From Gammaproteobacteria bacterium UBA4475 (GTDB lineage: Bacteria; Pseudomonadota; Gammaproteobacteria; Pseudomonadales; Azotimanducaceae), in NCBI GenBank assembly GCA_002389265.1, contig DGOD01000302.1, forward strand, positions 1,193-9,930: a DNA stretch of 8,738 bases, in the 5' to 3' direction. The notes below the pieces were generated by a model, which made no database searches, had not been told where the DNA came from, and saw nothing but the letters and a program-made list of their open reading frames with translations. Shown one piece after another: positions 1 to 5,987 of this stretch. Made by a program: the position numbers and the translations under genes. Numbering within the stretch: the first letter of the stretch is position 1; each line of letters starts with the position of its first letter.

Positions 1-67
1 CGAAGAAGCCCATGAACATGCGGGCGAAGCTGCTGAGCATGCCGGAGAGCCTGCTCCCGAGGCTTAA
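1..67 (+). CDS. C-terminal end of an upstream gene with an acidic, His-containing tail (partial)
   Basis: An open frame enters the window from the left (first complete codon at position 2) and stops at TAA 65-67. The 21 visible residues are almost only Glu, Ala, His, Gly and Pro, and contain an imperfect tandem repeat (EHAGEAA followed by EHAGEPA). Such tails are usually disordered; clustered His and Glu can bind divalent metal, but that is inference. The body of the protein lies outside the window, so no family can be named. The stop is 21 bases upstream of the next start on the same strand, which suggests an operon with the exported protein that follows. Confidence 0.6.
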   Translation, partial: EEAHEHAGEAAEHAGEPAPEA

Positions 68-88
68 TTTTTCGAGCGAACAGCTTAT

Positions 89-589
89 ATGCTTAATCGA
101 AAGTTCAGCACGACAAAGATCAACAGCCTGCTATTTGGGCTGTTGATTTCGTTCGGACCCTGGATCCAGGCAGAGCCCTCGGCAGATATTCAAGCACCTT
201 CGACAGCACCAAACGTCACATCGACAAAATTCTATGTCGATGATATCAAGGCGACGATGGACGAGCATGTTGCCAAACTGCTCGATGCCGAAGGCCTCTT
301 TCATGTTTTAGATGACAAGACCGGTGAAAATCTTGCGCTGAAGTTCGTCAAGGTCCACGATCCTGTGCGCCAGATTCGCGGCAACATCTACTTCGCCTGC
401 ACCGACTTCCATGTGGCCGGCGATCCAGACAAACTTTATGACATCGACTTCTGGCTCGATGGCGCAACAGGACAGCTCGTCGTCTACGACACCAAGGTAC
501 ACAAGGAACCTCGTAAGTCACTCATTTACGGCTGGTACAAACAACCGCGTTATACCTTTGTGAAGGATGAGATCCGCTATCTGTATTGA
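89..589 (+). CDS. Small exported (periplasmic) protein of unknown function
   Basis: This 166-residue protein begins with a clear Sec signal peptide: a basic n-region (MLNRKFSTTK), a hydrophobic core at about residues 13-26 and a likely signal peptidase I site after Ala28 (IQA before EPS). There is no lipobox Cys. The mature part is about 138 residues of mixed alpha/beta character with one cysteine, in the segment YFACTDF. It is rich in Asp, Tyr and Phe towards the end (YDIDFWLDGATGQLVV, then VHKEPR). The pattern of a beta strand, a GATGQL turn and another strand is loosely like PepSY-type or other small periplasmic folds, but I do not recognise the family and assign no function. The start fits the signal peptide although the Shine-Dalgarno sequence is poor, which is compatible with translation coupled to the gene ending at 67. 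The reading frame is intact. Confidence 0.85.
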   Translation: MLNRKFSTTKINSLLFGLLISFGPWIQAEPSADIQAPSTAPNVTSTKFYVDDIKATMDEHVAKLLDAEGLFHVLDDKTGENLALKFVKVHDPVRQIRGNIYFACTDFHVAGDPDKLYDIDFWLDGATGQLVVYDTKVHKEPRKSLIYGWYKQPRYTFVKDEIRYLY

Positions 590-705
590 GCGCTTATCAG
601 GAATGAACTGATCTATCGCACGAAATCAACAGTTAAAAATTTCTGTTTGCCTCTATTAAAGGTTGGCTAGACCCGCCGCCAGAACCCGATGAACGCCCGC
701 TGAAA

Positions 706-1038
706 TCACTCTTCCGAGTCTGTTGGTGGCTCGACTATCTCACCGTTTGACACCTTCACCAGTTGTTCGCGCAAAGCCTCCAACTCACTGCGAAGATGCT
801 TTTCTTCCTCAGCCAAACGGGTTCGCTTATCATCTTCCTTGGCTTGTTCGGCACACAATTTCGCTGCCTCATCCCACCTAAGATCCTTGACCAACGCAAT
901 CACTACCGCCTTCTGTGATTCGGGATCGATAAGCTCGTCTTGCTTGTCGATGACTTTATCTAGCTGATTATTAAGCTTGAGCATTTGCTTGGAAATCTCA
1001 GCTGCCATCTTCGCAATTACCTCATACTGATATGTCAT
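706..1038 (-). CDS. Small coiled-coil protein of unknown function, predicted SOS-regulated
   Basis: This 110-residue soluble protein has no signal peptide and no membrane segment. It is dominated by charged helix. Residues 1-37 form an amphipathic helix with heptad-like spacing (MAAEISKQMLKLNNQLDKVIDKQDEL). Residues 40-62 look like a short helical hairpin. Residues 63-95 form a second, very Glu/Lys/Arg-rich coiled coil (RLAEEEKHLRSELEALREQL), and the tail is acidic (PPTDSEE). I do not recognise the family. The ATG is well supported: AGAGGT at 1043-1048 lies 4 bases upstream. The gene stands alone, convergent with the exported-protein gene on its left and separated from the dehydrogenase gene on its right by 164 bases. 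Directly upstream lies a LexA box overlapping its promoter region, so DNA damage is the expected inducer. A role in the SOS response, such as modulating a nucleic-acid or division protein, is inference only. Confidence 0.8.
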   Translation of the reverse strand: MTYQYEVIAKMAAEISKQMLKLNNQLDKVIDKQDELIDPESQKAVVIALVKDLRWDEAAKLCAEQAKEDDKRTRLAEEEKHLRSELEALREQLVKVSNGEIVEPPTDSEE

Positions 1039-1070
1039 CGATACCTCTGATTGAGCGTGAAGACTTAGTT

Positions 1071-1076
1071 ATAATA
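1071..1076 (-). promoter_or_regulatory. Candidate -10 element of the coiled-coil gene
   Basis: Read on the minus strand, TATTAT matches five of six bases of the sigma-70 -10 consensus and directly abuts the SOS box. A start of transcription near 1064 would give a short leader of about 25 bases containing the Shine-Dalgarno sequence. No good -35 is visible at 16-18 bases upstream (GCAATA or CAATAC are the best), so a weak basal promoter is expected. Confidence 0.45.
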
Positions 1077-1095
1077 ACTGTATTAATATACAGTA
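1076..1095 (-). promoter_or_regulatory. LexA-binding site (SOS box)
   Basis: The sequence AACTGTATTAATATACAGTA fits the gammaproteobacterial LexA consensus CTGT-N8-ACAG exactly (CTGT 1078-1081, ACAG 1090-1093). It has an all-A/T core, perfect 7-base palindromic arms (ACTGTAT/ATACAGT) and A/T on both flanks. It ends 37 bases before the start codon of the coiled-coil gene on the minus strand and touches that gene's candidate -10, so bound LexA would block RNA polymerase. No plus-strand gene begins nearby, so the minus-strand gene is the only sensible target. Confidence 0.85.
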
Positions 1096-1202
1096 TTGCG
1101 AGATTGATGCAACAGCCGGCGCCCAACCTTTCAACCCGCACGCGGAACCACTTGAGCGCGGGCTGACCCAGCATTTTTATAGCCCGTTTTTACACACAGT
1201 CT

Positions 1203-2282
1203 TTACCTGGACGGATCCACCAGAATTTTTGCATGCACTTCGGGACTGCCCAAATCGACAAAAGCCGCCGCGATACCGTCAAGCCCGACCTTGCCGGTAA
1301 TCAAGGGGGCGACATCCAGCTCTCCCTCGGCAATATGCCCGAGGGTCTCTTTGAATTCATCGGCGGTATAGCCAAGCACAAATTGCAGGTTCAACTCTTT
1401 GTTGATTCCCACTAACGGCCGAATATGGTCCTGCTCCATACACACACCCACCACCACAATCCGGCAGCCACGACGGGCATTAGCCATCAATTGATCGATC
1501 ACGCCGGGAATACCCACGCATTCGAAGAAGACACCTTCCCGATATTGTTGTCCCACCAACGGCAGTTCCGGCAGGCGCGAACCATCCACACCCAGCATCG
1601 CCACCGATCGCCAACTGTCGTAGGGCGAAGACTCGGCAGGATTGACCACCTCGTCGGCGCCCATCATCAACGCCAGCTTGCGGCGTGTCTCGCTGAAGTC
1701 AGCAGCGATTATAGGGCCAACTCCCAGGCGCTTGAGTGCGGCTATGACCGCAAGACCCACGGGACCACAGCCAATCACCAAAGGAATTTCGGCATTGTTC
1801 AGCTTGGCCATCTGCACTGCATGGTAGCCCACTGCCATGGGTTCTGTGAGCGCTGCCAGATCGCTGGCCAGACCATTCGGCACAGGCAGCAGCATCGACT
1901 CGTGGAGCACCATGTTTTCTGCATAACCACCGGGCACCAGATTCGAGTAGCCCACCGTGCTCACTGCGCCATCGCGAATCGTCATCGGCACAGAACAGAC
2001 TCGCGTGCCCGCCTTGAGGGACTTTGTTGTGCCGGGTCCGTGGTCTAGAATTTCAGCACAAAACTCATGCCCCATCACCACATCATGACTCAAGTCCATG
2101 GAGAAGGAGCCGCCGGTTGCCTTGGATGTTTCAACCATTTGCTGGCCGAACTTCAACGCATGCAAGTCTGACCCGCAGATTCCGCAAGCCAGGGTCTTGA
2201 CCAGCACCTCGCCAGCGGCTGGCTCAGGTCGTGAGATGGTATCAACGACAAGACGCGCATCGCGCATGATTGCAGCTTTCAT
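1203..2282 (-). CDS. Zinc-dependent medium-chain dehydrogenase (alcohol/polyol dehydrogenase type), NAD-dependent
   Basis: This 359-residue protein is of standard length for the MDR superfamily, whose zinc members oxidise alcohols to carbonyls with NAD(P). The N-terminal GroES-like domain carries GICGSDLH (zinc ligand Cys36) and GHE (His72/Glu73). Glu147 in TEPMAVGYHAV sits where sorbitol-dehydrogenase-type enzymes place their third zinc ligand. The Rossmann motif GCGPVG is at residues 171-176, and Asp195 at the end of the second strand favours NAD over NADP. The four-Cys structural-zinc lobe is missing: the region at about residues 94-118 has only Cys96. There are extra residues between the GICGSD and GHE motifs (about 42-68) and another loop at about 216-245. 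AAGGAG at 2289-2294 is 6 bases from the ATG. It follows the crotonase gene by 85 bases on the same strand. Family is certain; substrate is not. Confidence 0.93.
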   Translation of the reverse strand: MKAAIMRDARLVVDTISRPEPAAGEVLVKTLACGICGSDLHALKFGQQMVETSKATGGSFSMDLSHDVVMGHEFCAEILDHGPGTTKSLKAGTRVCSVPMTIRDGAVSTVGYSNLVPGGYAENMVLHESMLLPVPNGLASDLAALTEPMAVGYHAVQMAKLNNAEIPLVIGCGPVGLAVIAALKRLGVGPIIAADFSETRRKLALMMGADEVVNPAESSPYDSWRSVAMLGVDGSRLPELPLVGQQYREGVFFECVGIPGVIDQLMANARRGCRIVVVGVCMEQDHIRPLVGINKELNLQFVLGYTADEFKETLGHIAEGELDVAPLITGKVGLDGIAAAFVDLGSPEVHAKILVDPSR

Positions 2283-2367
2283 GGAGGACTCCTTAAATCG
2301 ACTAACAATGGTCTAGAAATAGGCTAACAGCCTGTTCCTGGGTAAAGATGGCGCCAGGCCACCCAAT

Positions 2368-3030
2368 TTAAAGACTTGGCTCGATCGCTGCGATCGTCTG
2401 CGCTCGAATCAAGCGTTTATTCTTACCATAGGCAGGGCTTGTCAGAGCACTCAACTCCAGGGCGACTTCGATTGCAGTCGCTTTGACCTCGTTGGCGGGA
2501 ACAATGCGATCCAGAAAACCTGCTGCCACGGCCCCATCAGGGTCATACAAATGGCCGTTAATGGCGGCATGACCGAGATGCCGCGGATCAATCCGCGCCT
2601 TGAGCAGCTCCACCGCGAACACGGGCAGCACCATATTAATTGCGGTTTCATTGGCGCCGATCTTATAGGGCCCTTCTGAGCCGATACGGATGTCTGACGC
2701 GAGCAAGATAAAACTGCCCATGGCAATACCATGGCCGGTACAGGCGCATACCACCGGCATGGGAAACGCATACAGACGCAGCGCCAATCGACCGCCATCA
2801 TCCACCATCAAAGTGACCTGATCGCTGCTCAAGCTAGACATCAGCTTCAGATCAAAACCCGCCGAGAATCGATTCTCTCGGCCCACAAGCACCACCGCAC
2901 GGGCACTTTGTTCCGCCTGATCAAGACAAGCATTCAACGCCGCGATCATGGTCGGATTTATTGCATTGGCTTTGCCGTCATCCATCGTGATGATGGCTAT
3001 ATCCTGTGTGATTTCAATAGTTGCACTCAA
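2368..3030 (-). CDS. Crotonase-superfamily (enoyl-CoA hydratase/isomerase-like) protein, TTG start
   Basis: This 220-residue cytosolic protein has the crotonase fold, which acts on acyl-CoA thioesters. The first oxyanion-hole strand is RFSAGFDL (Ala57-Gly58) and the second is GHGIAMGS (about residues 99-106), followed by LLASDIR. The C-terminal part has the usual INGHLYDPDGAVAAGFLDRIVP element. Against rat enoyl-CoA hydratase, the position of catalytic Glu144 (GGGCE) appears to be Phe107, while Glu128 (in ANETAIN) matches Glu164. One acid of the pair is therefore lost, which fits an isomerase or another reaction better than hydration. The Gly-rich GAGGTQ loop is also absent. At 220 residues it is slightly short at the C-terminus. 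The start is TTG at 3030-3028, preceded by GGGAG with a 6-base gap; no better ATG aligns with the family start. A 16-base palindrome lies just upstream. Confidence 0.9.
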   Translation of the reverse strand: MSATIEITQDIAIITMDDGKANAINPTMIAALNACLDQAEQSARAVVLVGRENRFSAGFDLKLMSSLSSDQVTLMVDDGGRLALRLYAFPMPVVCACTGHGIAMGSFILLASDIRIGSEGPYKIGANETAINMVLPVFAVELLKARIDPRHLGHAAINGHLYDPDGAVAAGFLDRIVPANEVKATAIEVALELSALTSPAYGKNKRLIRAQTIAAIEPSL

Positions 3031-3056
3031 GCTCGTCTCCCGTCAGTTCTTCTTTT

Positions 3057-3072
3057 GTGTCGAACTCGACAC
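3057..3072. promoter_or_regulatory. 16-base palindrome upstream of the crotonase gene (candidate operator)
   Basis: GTGTCGAACTCGACAC has perfect 7-base arms around a 2-base centre and ends 26 bases before the TTG start on the minus strand. No T-run follows on either strand and a 2-base loop is too tight for a normal terminator hairpin, so a dimeric repressor site (for example TetR-like) is the more natural reading. About 0.5 such palindromes are expected by chance in a window this size, so support is weak. Confidence 0.3.
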
Positions 3073-3140
3073 GCTTATTCCTCATGCAGCATAACCGCTA
3101 ACAACCGGCGGTAGCCAGAAAGCCCGCCCACAACGAAAAA

Positions 3141-3524
3141 TCAATTTCGCGACCCATAGAGCTCGGCTGGGGCATAGCGGGTTTCAAGCTGGTGACGCTC
3201 AATACGGGTCAAGCCTTTGACCACCAGCTGATAGGAATTATCGATCATTCTCTCGATTTCACTCGCGGGGATCGAGCCATCCAGCATTATCGTATTCCAG
3301 TGGGCCTTATTCATATGATAGCCAGGCAGCACCGCCTCGAACACGTCTCTGAGCATCATCGCCTCTAGTGGCTCACACTTGAGATTCATCCGCCAGTGCC
3401 CCCCACTTTCACTCAGGGTGGCAAACATCTTATGTCGGATTTTGTAAACTGCCACCGGGAGATTAAAGGGATAGTCTTGCCAAGCTTCGGGCTTAGACAT
3501 TATGTATGCTTTGGCGTGTTCCAT
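3141..3524 (-). CDS. MmcQ/YjbR-family protein
   Basis: This 127-residue protein is of normal length for the MmcQ/YjbR (DUF419) family, small cytosolic proteins with a CyaY-like fold that are annotated as DNA-binding but have no well-defined biochemical role. Family hallmarks are visible in order: the N-terminal helix, DYPF (residues 17-20), VAVYKIRHKMFATL (about 24-37), MNLKCEP, VLPGYHMNKAHWNTI (about 65-79), LDGSIP, and the final helix with IDNSYQLVVKGL. The start at 3524 gives the usual helix before DYPF and has a modest AGAG Shine-Dalgarno 6 bases upstream; Met9 is the alternative. It lies 43 bases after the serine hydrolase and 110 bases before the crotonase, so it may be a passenger in a catabolic operon rather than a pathway enzyme. 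Confidence 0.9.
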   Translation of the reverse strand: MEHAKAYIMSKPEAWQDYPFNLPVAVYKIRHKMFATLSESGGHWRMNLKCEPLEAMMLRDVFEAVLPGYHMNKAHWNTIMLDGSIPASEIERMIDNSYQLVVKGLTRIERHQLETRYAPAELYGSRN

Positions 3525-3567
3525 TCGCTACTCTGCAGGGGTTGGTGATGTGGACGAGGCGACGGCC

Positions 3568-4728
3568 TTAAAGTGACTGATACACCGCATCGGTGAGCGT
3601 GATATTTCTCGGGTCACGCCAGGCAAATCCCTGATGGTTCATATGATAGGCAAAGCCCAATGACCGGGAAGGATCCGCGAAACCCAGATGACCACCATTG
3701 CCATAGTGGCCGAAGGTGCCTGGGTTCGGCCCCAGCGGCCGGTCGGGCTGCGTCAACTGAAAACCCAACCCAAATCGCGTCGGGCGCTGGACATTAAGGT
3801 CCAGCCCATCGCTGACAATCTGGGTGGCGCGATTCAATTGCGCCTGACTGATCACACTCGCGCGCTTGCCGGCTGCGATCAATGCCAACTCGCCGAAACA
3901 ACGGGCCACTGAACGGGCGTTGGACTGCGGGTTGGTGGAAGGAAAGACCGCCTGCCGCCAGGCTGTTGAATTAACCCCGAGAGACAACAAAGGCGGGTTA
4001 TTGGCCACTCGATCGCGCATGGCACCTAATGTGTCACCGGCGTCCAGTGCCACCACGGGGGCCGTTAAGCCTGTACCGGCACGATCCAAAAACGTCAAAT
4101 CAGCGCAGCGATGCTGCTGATCAGCCGCTACGCCGAATTGAAAGTCCATACCCAGCGGACCGGCAATCTGTTGTTGAAAGTAGTCAGAGAATGACTGTCC
4201 AGCAATCCGTTGCAACGGCTCTCCCAGAAGAAAACCAAAGGTATTGGTGTGATATCCATGGGCTTGTCCCGGGACCCACCATGGCTTTTGTTGCGCAATG
4301 GCCGCGGTCATGAGATCCCAATGAAAGTAAGCGTCTGTAGGCAGCAGCGAATCGATGCCGCAGAGTCCAGCCTGATGCGACATAGCCTGGGCAAGAGTAA
4401 TCTGCTCCTTACCCGCCTGAGCGAACTCGGGCCAGTGGTCGGCAACCCTGGAATTCACATCAATGTCGCGGTTTTCCAGTAGATGTAAAAGGGTCAAAGC
4501 GGTCATGGCTTTGCCCACAGACCAGACATTGACGAGCGTATCTTCTAGCCAGGGTCGGGTTCTGTTGGCATCTCCATAACCAGCCCACAGGTCGACCACC
4601 AGTTCACCTTCGTACATCACGGCCACTGACGCCCCGAGTTCATCGCGCTGGGTAAAATTCTCCACAAAGCCGCTACGCACGGCTTCAAATTTCGAATCAC
4701 AATGGCCATGAACCACAAGATCACTCAC
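3568..4728 (-). CDS. Beta-lactamase-fold serine hydrolase (EstB/class C type), GTG start
   Basis: With a GTG start at 4728 the protein has 386 residues, matching family length. It belongs to the serine hydrolases related to class C beta-lactamases and EstB-type esterases, which cleave ester or amide bonds by a Ser-Lys-Tyr mechanism. Visible are the SxxK motif S70-V-G-K73 (in VNVWSVGKAMTAL), the Tyr159 motif GYHTNTFG, and the C-terminal FGHYGNGG (His341 to Gly343) in the KTG position. There is no signal peptide, so it is probably cytosolic and not an antibiotic-resistance enzyme. An ATG 16 codons upstream (4776) is possible, but it would overlap the SnoaL gene by 56 bases and add residues this family lacks. 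The GTG start gives the typical opening SDLVVHGHCDSKFEAV and an 8-base overlap with the upstream stop, suggesting translational coupling. Confidence 0.92.
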   Translation of the reverse strand: MSDLVVHGHCDSKFEAVRSGFVENFTQRDELGASVAVMYEGELVVDLWAGYGDANRTRPWLEDTLVNVWSVGKAMTALTLLHLLENRDIDVNSRVADHWPEFAQAGKEQITLAQAMSHQAGLCGIDSLLPTDAYFHWDLMTAAIAQQKPWWVPGQAHGYHTNTFGFLLGEPLQRIAGQSFSDYFQQQIAGPLGMDFQFGVAADQQHRCADLTFLDRAGTGLTAPVVALDAGDTLGAMRDRVANNPPLLSLGVNSTAWRQAVFPSTNPQSNARSVARCFGELALIAAGKRASVISQAQLNRATQIVSDGLDLNVQRPTRFGLGFQLTQPDRPLGPNPGTFGHYGNGGHLGFADPSRSLGFAYHMNHQGFAWRDPRNITLTDAVYQSL

Positions 4729-5200
4729 GCTCAAGCTTCTCTGCAGGTACTTGGCCATTGCGCCAACCCTGTTCATAGCGGGCGCTCATCACCGGTTCGA
4801 CGATTTTCAGATGGCTGATTTGCCAGACTCCCGCCACTTTTTCATACTCCTCATGATACCTTGCGGCCTGCCAGCGGCGTTGTTGGCCCTTGTAATAGGT
4901 GAACAGACCAAAGAAGTACCAGCGCCCCGTGGCGTGATTGCCATCCACCGCAATGATCGGGTTCTGAACCATATGCTGGGAGAAGCTGATGGTCTTTTGA
5001 AATGAACGAAACAGCGCAGCAATTTGCTGATGGCCCGCATGCCGGCCAATCCCATCACCCTCCCAAATGCCATTTGCGGTAAACAAGGTGAGGATCAAGT
5101 CAGGATCGTGGTTCGCATCACAGACCTCGCAATAGCGTGCCTTCAACTGCCGTATCGCCTCGATATCCTCGAGTTGCGTTAGTCTGGCTTCCAGATTCAT
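4721..5200 (-). CDS. SnoaL/NTF2-like domain protein
   Basis: This 159-residue protein is a single SnoaL-like (NTF2-fold) domain, an alpha+beta barrel with a deep pocket found in polyketide cyclases, steroid isomerases, hydratases and many uncharacterised accessory proteins. Visible features are the N-terminal helix DIEAIRQLKARYCEVCD (about residues 12-28), a strand-and-turn segment FTANGIWEGDGIGRHAG, the pocket strand FSQHMVQNPIIAV with His76 and Asn80, and the final strands RWYFFG and WQISHLKIVEPVM. The pocket residues Asp28 and His76 would be the first to test for catalysis. The start is well supported by AGGAGG at 5206-5211, 5 bases from ATG. It is the first gene of the five-gene minus-strand block and overlaps the serine hydrolase start. 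Whether it is an enzyme or only binds a ligand is unknown. Confidence 0.88.
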   Translation of the reverse strand: MNLEARLTQLEDIEAIRQLKARYCEVCDANHDPDLILTLFTANGIWEGDGIGRHAGHQQIAALFRSFQKTISFSQHMVQNPIIAVDGNHATGRWYFFGLFTYYKGQQRRWQAARYHEEYEKVAGVWQISHLKIVEPVMSARYEQGWRNGQVPAEKLERE

Positions 5201-5399
5201 GGTGTCCTCCTGTTCCTCAGTAGAATCGTCTTCGGCGCGGCTTTGATTTGGCTGATGTAAACGCTACAGGCAATTAACCACGTTTTGCTTGGGGCCGGCA
5301 ACTCATCGCGCAATACAAATCCATGTTATTGTTGCTCCTCAGATCCACATCTACTGTTACGCTCCACCAAGACGTTCAAGGATTCAGCCCCAATTACCC
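5201..5399. promoter_or_regulatory. Divergent intergenic region between the SnoaL and VF530-like genes
   Basis: These 199 bases separate two divergent starts and must hold the promoter of the five-gene block on the minus strand, and probably one for the plus-strand gene. I find no convincing -35/-10 pair on either strand. The only small symmetric element is TGTA-N5-TACA at 5256-5268, about 55 bases upstream of the SnoaL start. Its arms are only 4 bases, so it is weak. Confidence 0.35.
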
Positions 5400-5654
5400 A
5401 TGACAAACTCGCAACCCAACAACCAGTTACACGGTCTGACGCTCAAACACATTGTCACCCTGCTTGAGCAGCACTTCGGCTGGGAGGAACTCGCGACCTT
5501 AATCAACATCAACTGCTTCAAACAGCAACCCTCGGTGAAATCGAGCCTGACTTTTCTACGGAAAACGCCCTGGGCAAGAGCACAGGTTGAGCAATTGTAT
5601 TTGGCAACCTTCGCCGAAGATGATCTTAAAAATAACCCCAGATCTTCACAATAG
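5400..5654 (+). CDS. VF530/DUF2132-family small protein
   Basis: This 84-residue cytosolic protein closely follows the VF530 (DUF2132) family pattern: [17 protein letters not shown] (residues 6-22), HFGWEELA (25-32), ININCF (35-40), then [21 protein letters not shown] (44-64). Known members are short helical proteins described as putative DNA-binding; no firm cellular role is established. The ATG at 5400 places MTNSQPNN at the usual start. An in-frame extension to 5289 exists, but its His/Pro-rich residues do not look like the family and have no sequence support. The Shine-Dalgarno sequence is poor, with AAGGA too far upstream. The gene is transcribed away from the five-gene block and shows no obvious functional tie to it. 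Confidence 0.85.
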   Translation: MTNSQPNNQLHGLTLKHIVTLLEQHFGWEELATLININCFKQQPSVKSSLTFLRKTPWARAQVEQLYLATFAEDDLKNNPRSSQ

Positions 5655-5987
5655 CGACCTCCCAAAGATTCCAGCCTAGCCATCACCGCCTCAGCTAAGG
5701 CGCCCCGCGGCAGAGCACAGCGCCCCTTTTGCCAGTCTTGTCGTTGACCGATCAAGTTCGCAGCGAGCGCTGAACCAACACTTATCACGATTGATTTTAT
5801 TTAGATTACATATCTTTAGACTTCATACTATATTCTTGAGACGACCCCCTATAAGCCGCATTAATTCGCTTTTTGTTCGAAGTGCTCGATGGCAACTATC
5901 CACAAAAGGTGCAATTTCAAAGAGAAAATCGTACAATTCCCTTTCATGTCAAAGTATTATTCTTTTCGCTCAATCCCCGGGGGGTTC
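5655..5987. other. 333-base region with no recognisable gene, upstream of the TonB receptor
   Basis: The first part (to about 5780) is GC-rich, with a repeated GCGCCCC at about 5700-5726 and an imperfect hairpin near 5756-5775 (GTTC-GC-AGCG against CGCTGAAC). From about 5780 to 5840 it turns AT-rich and holds the candidate receptor promoter. The remaining ~150 bases would be a leader. No Fur-type repeat, riboswitch fold or convincing small gene was seen. A minus-strand frame crosses the left half but runs on antisense through the VF530-like gene. Confidence 0.5.
5805..5834 (+). promoter_or_regulatory. Candidate sigma-70 promoter of the TonB-dependent receptor
   Basis: ATTACA (5805-5810, four of six -35 bases) lies 18 bases from TATATT (5829-5834, five of six -10 bases) in the most AT-rich part of the intergenic region. 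Transcription would start near 5841 and give a leader of about 147 bases. This rests on base matches only. Confidence 0.3.

Noticed and set aside
590..705. Hairpin ATCAG-N7-CTGAT at 596-612 as terminator of the exported-protein gene
   Set aside because: A 5-base A/T-containing stem without a T-run is too weak to call.
1100..1202. Possible terminator after the dehydrogenase gene (GGGCT...AGCCC and CCCGC...GCGGG pairs)
   Set aside because: The stems are only 5 bases with long loops, and there is no following T-run in the correct direction.
1425..2048. Plus-strand open frame of 207 codons
   Set aside because: It is the opposite strand of the zinc dehydrogenase, and its His/Arg-rich composition is typical of an antisense frame of a coding gene.
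3568..4728. Antibiotic-resistance beta-lactamase
   Set aside because: There is no signal peptide, and the overall sequence matches the esterase-like branch of the fold rather than secreted class C enzymes.
5289..5399. N-terminal extension of the VF530-like protein
   Set aside because: The added residues are His/Pro/Ile-rich and unlike the family, which begins near MTNSQPNN.
5384..5788. Minus-strand open frame of 134 codons over the VF530-like gene and its downstream region
   Set aside because: It is antisense to a well-supported family gene for most of its length. The segment outside that gene (PRGALAEAVMARLESLGG) faintly recalls FAD-oxidoreductase sequence, but it is too short and lacks any ribosome-binding support, so neither a gene nor a pseudogene can be claimed.
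5889..5987. N-terminal extension of the TonB receptor
   Set aside because: It would put 33 polar residues before a complete signal peptide, so export would fail or need an unusual signal; the ATG at 5988 fits better.
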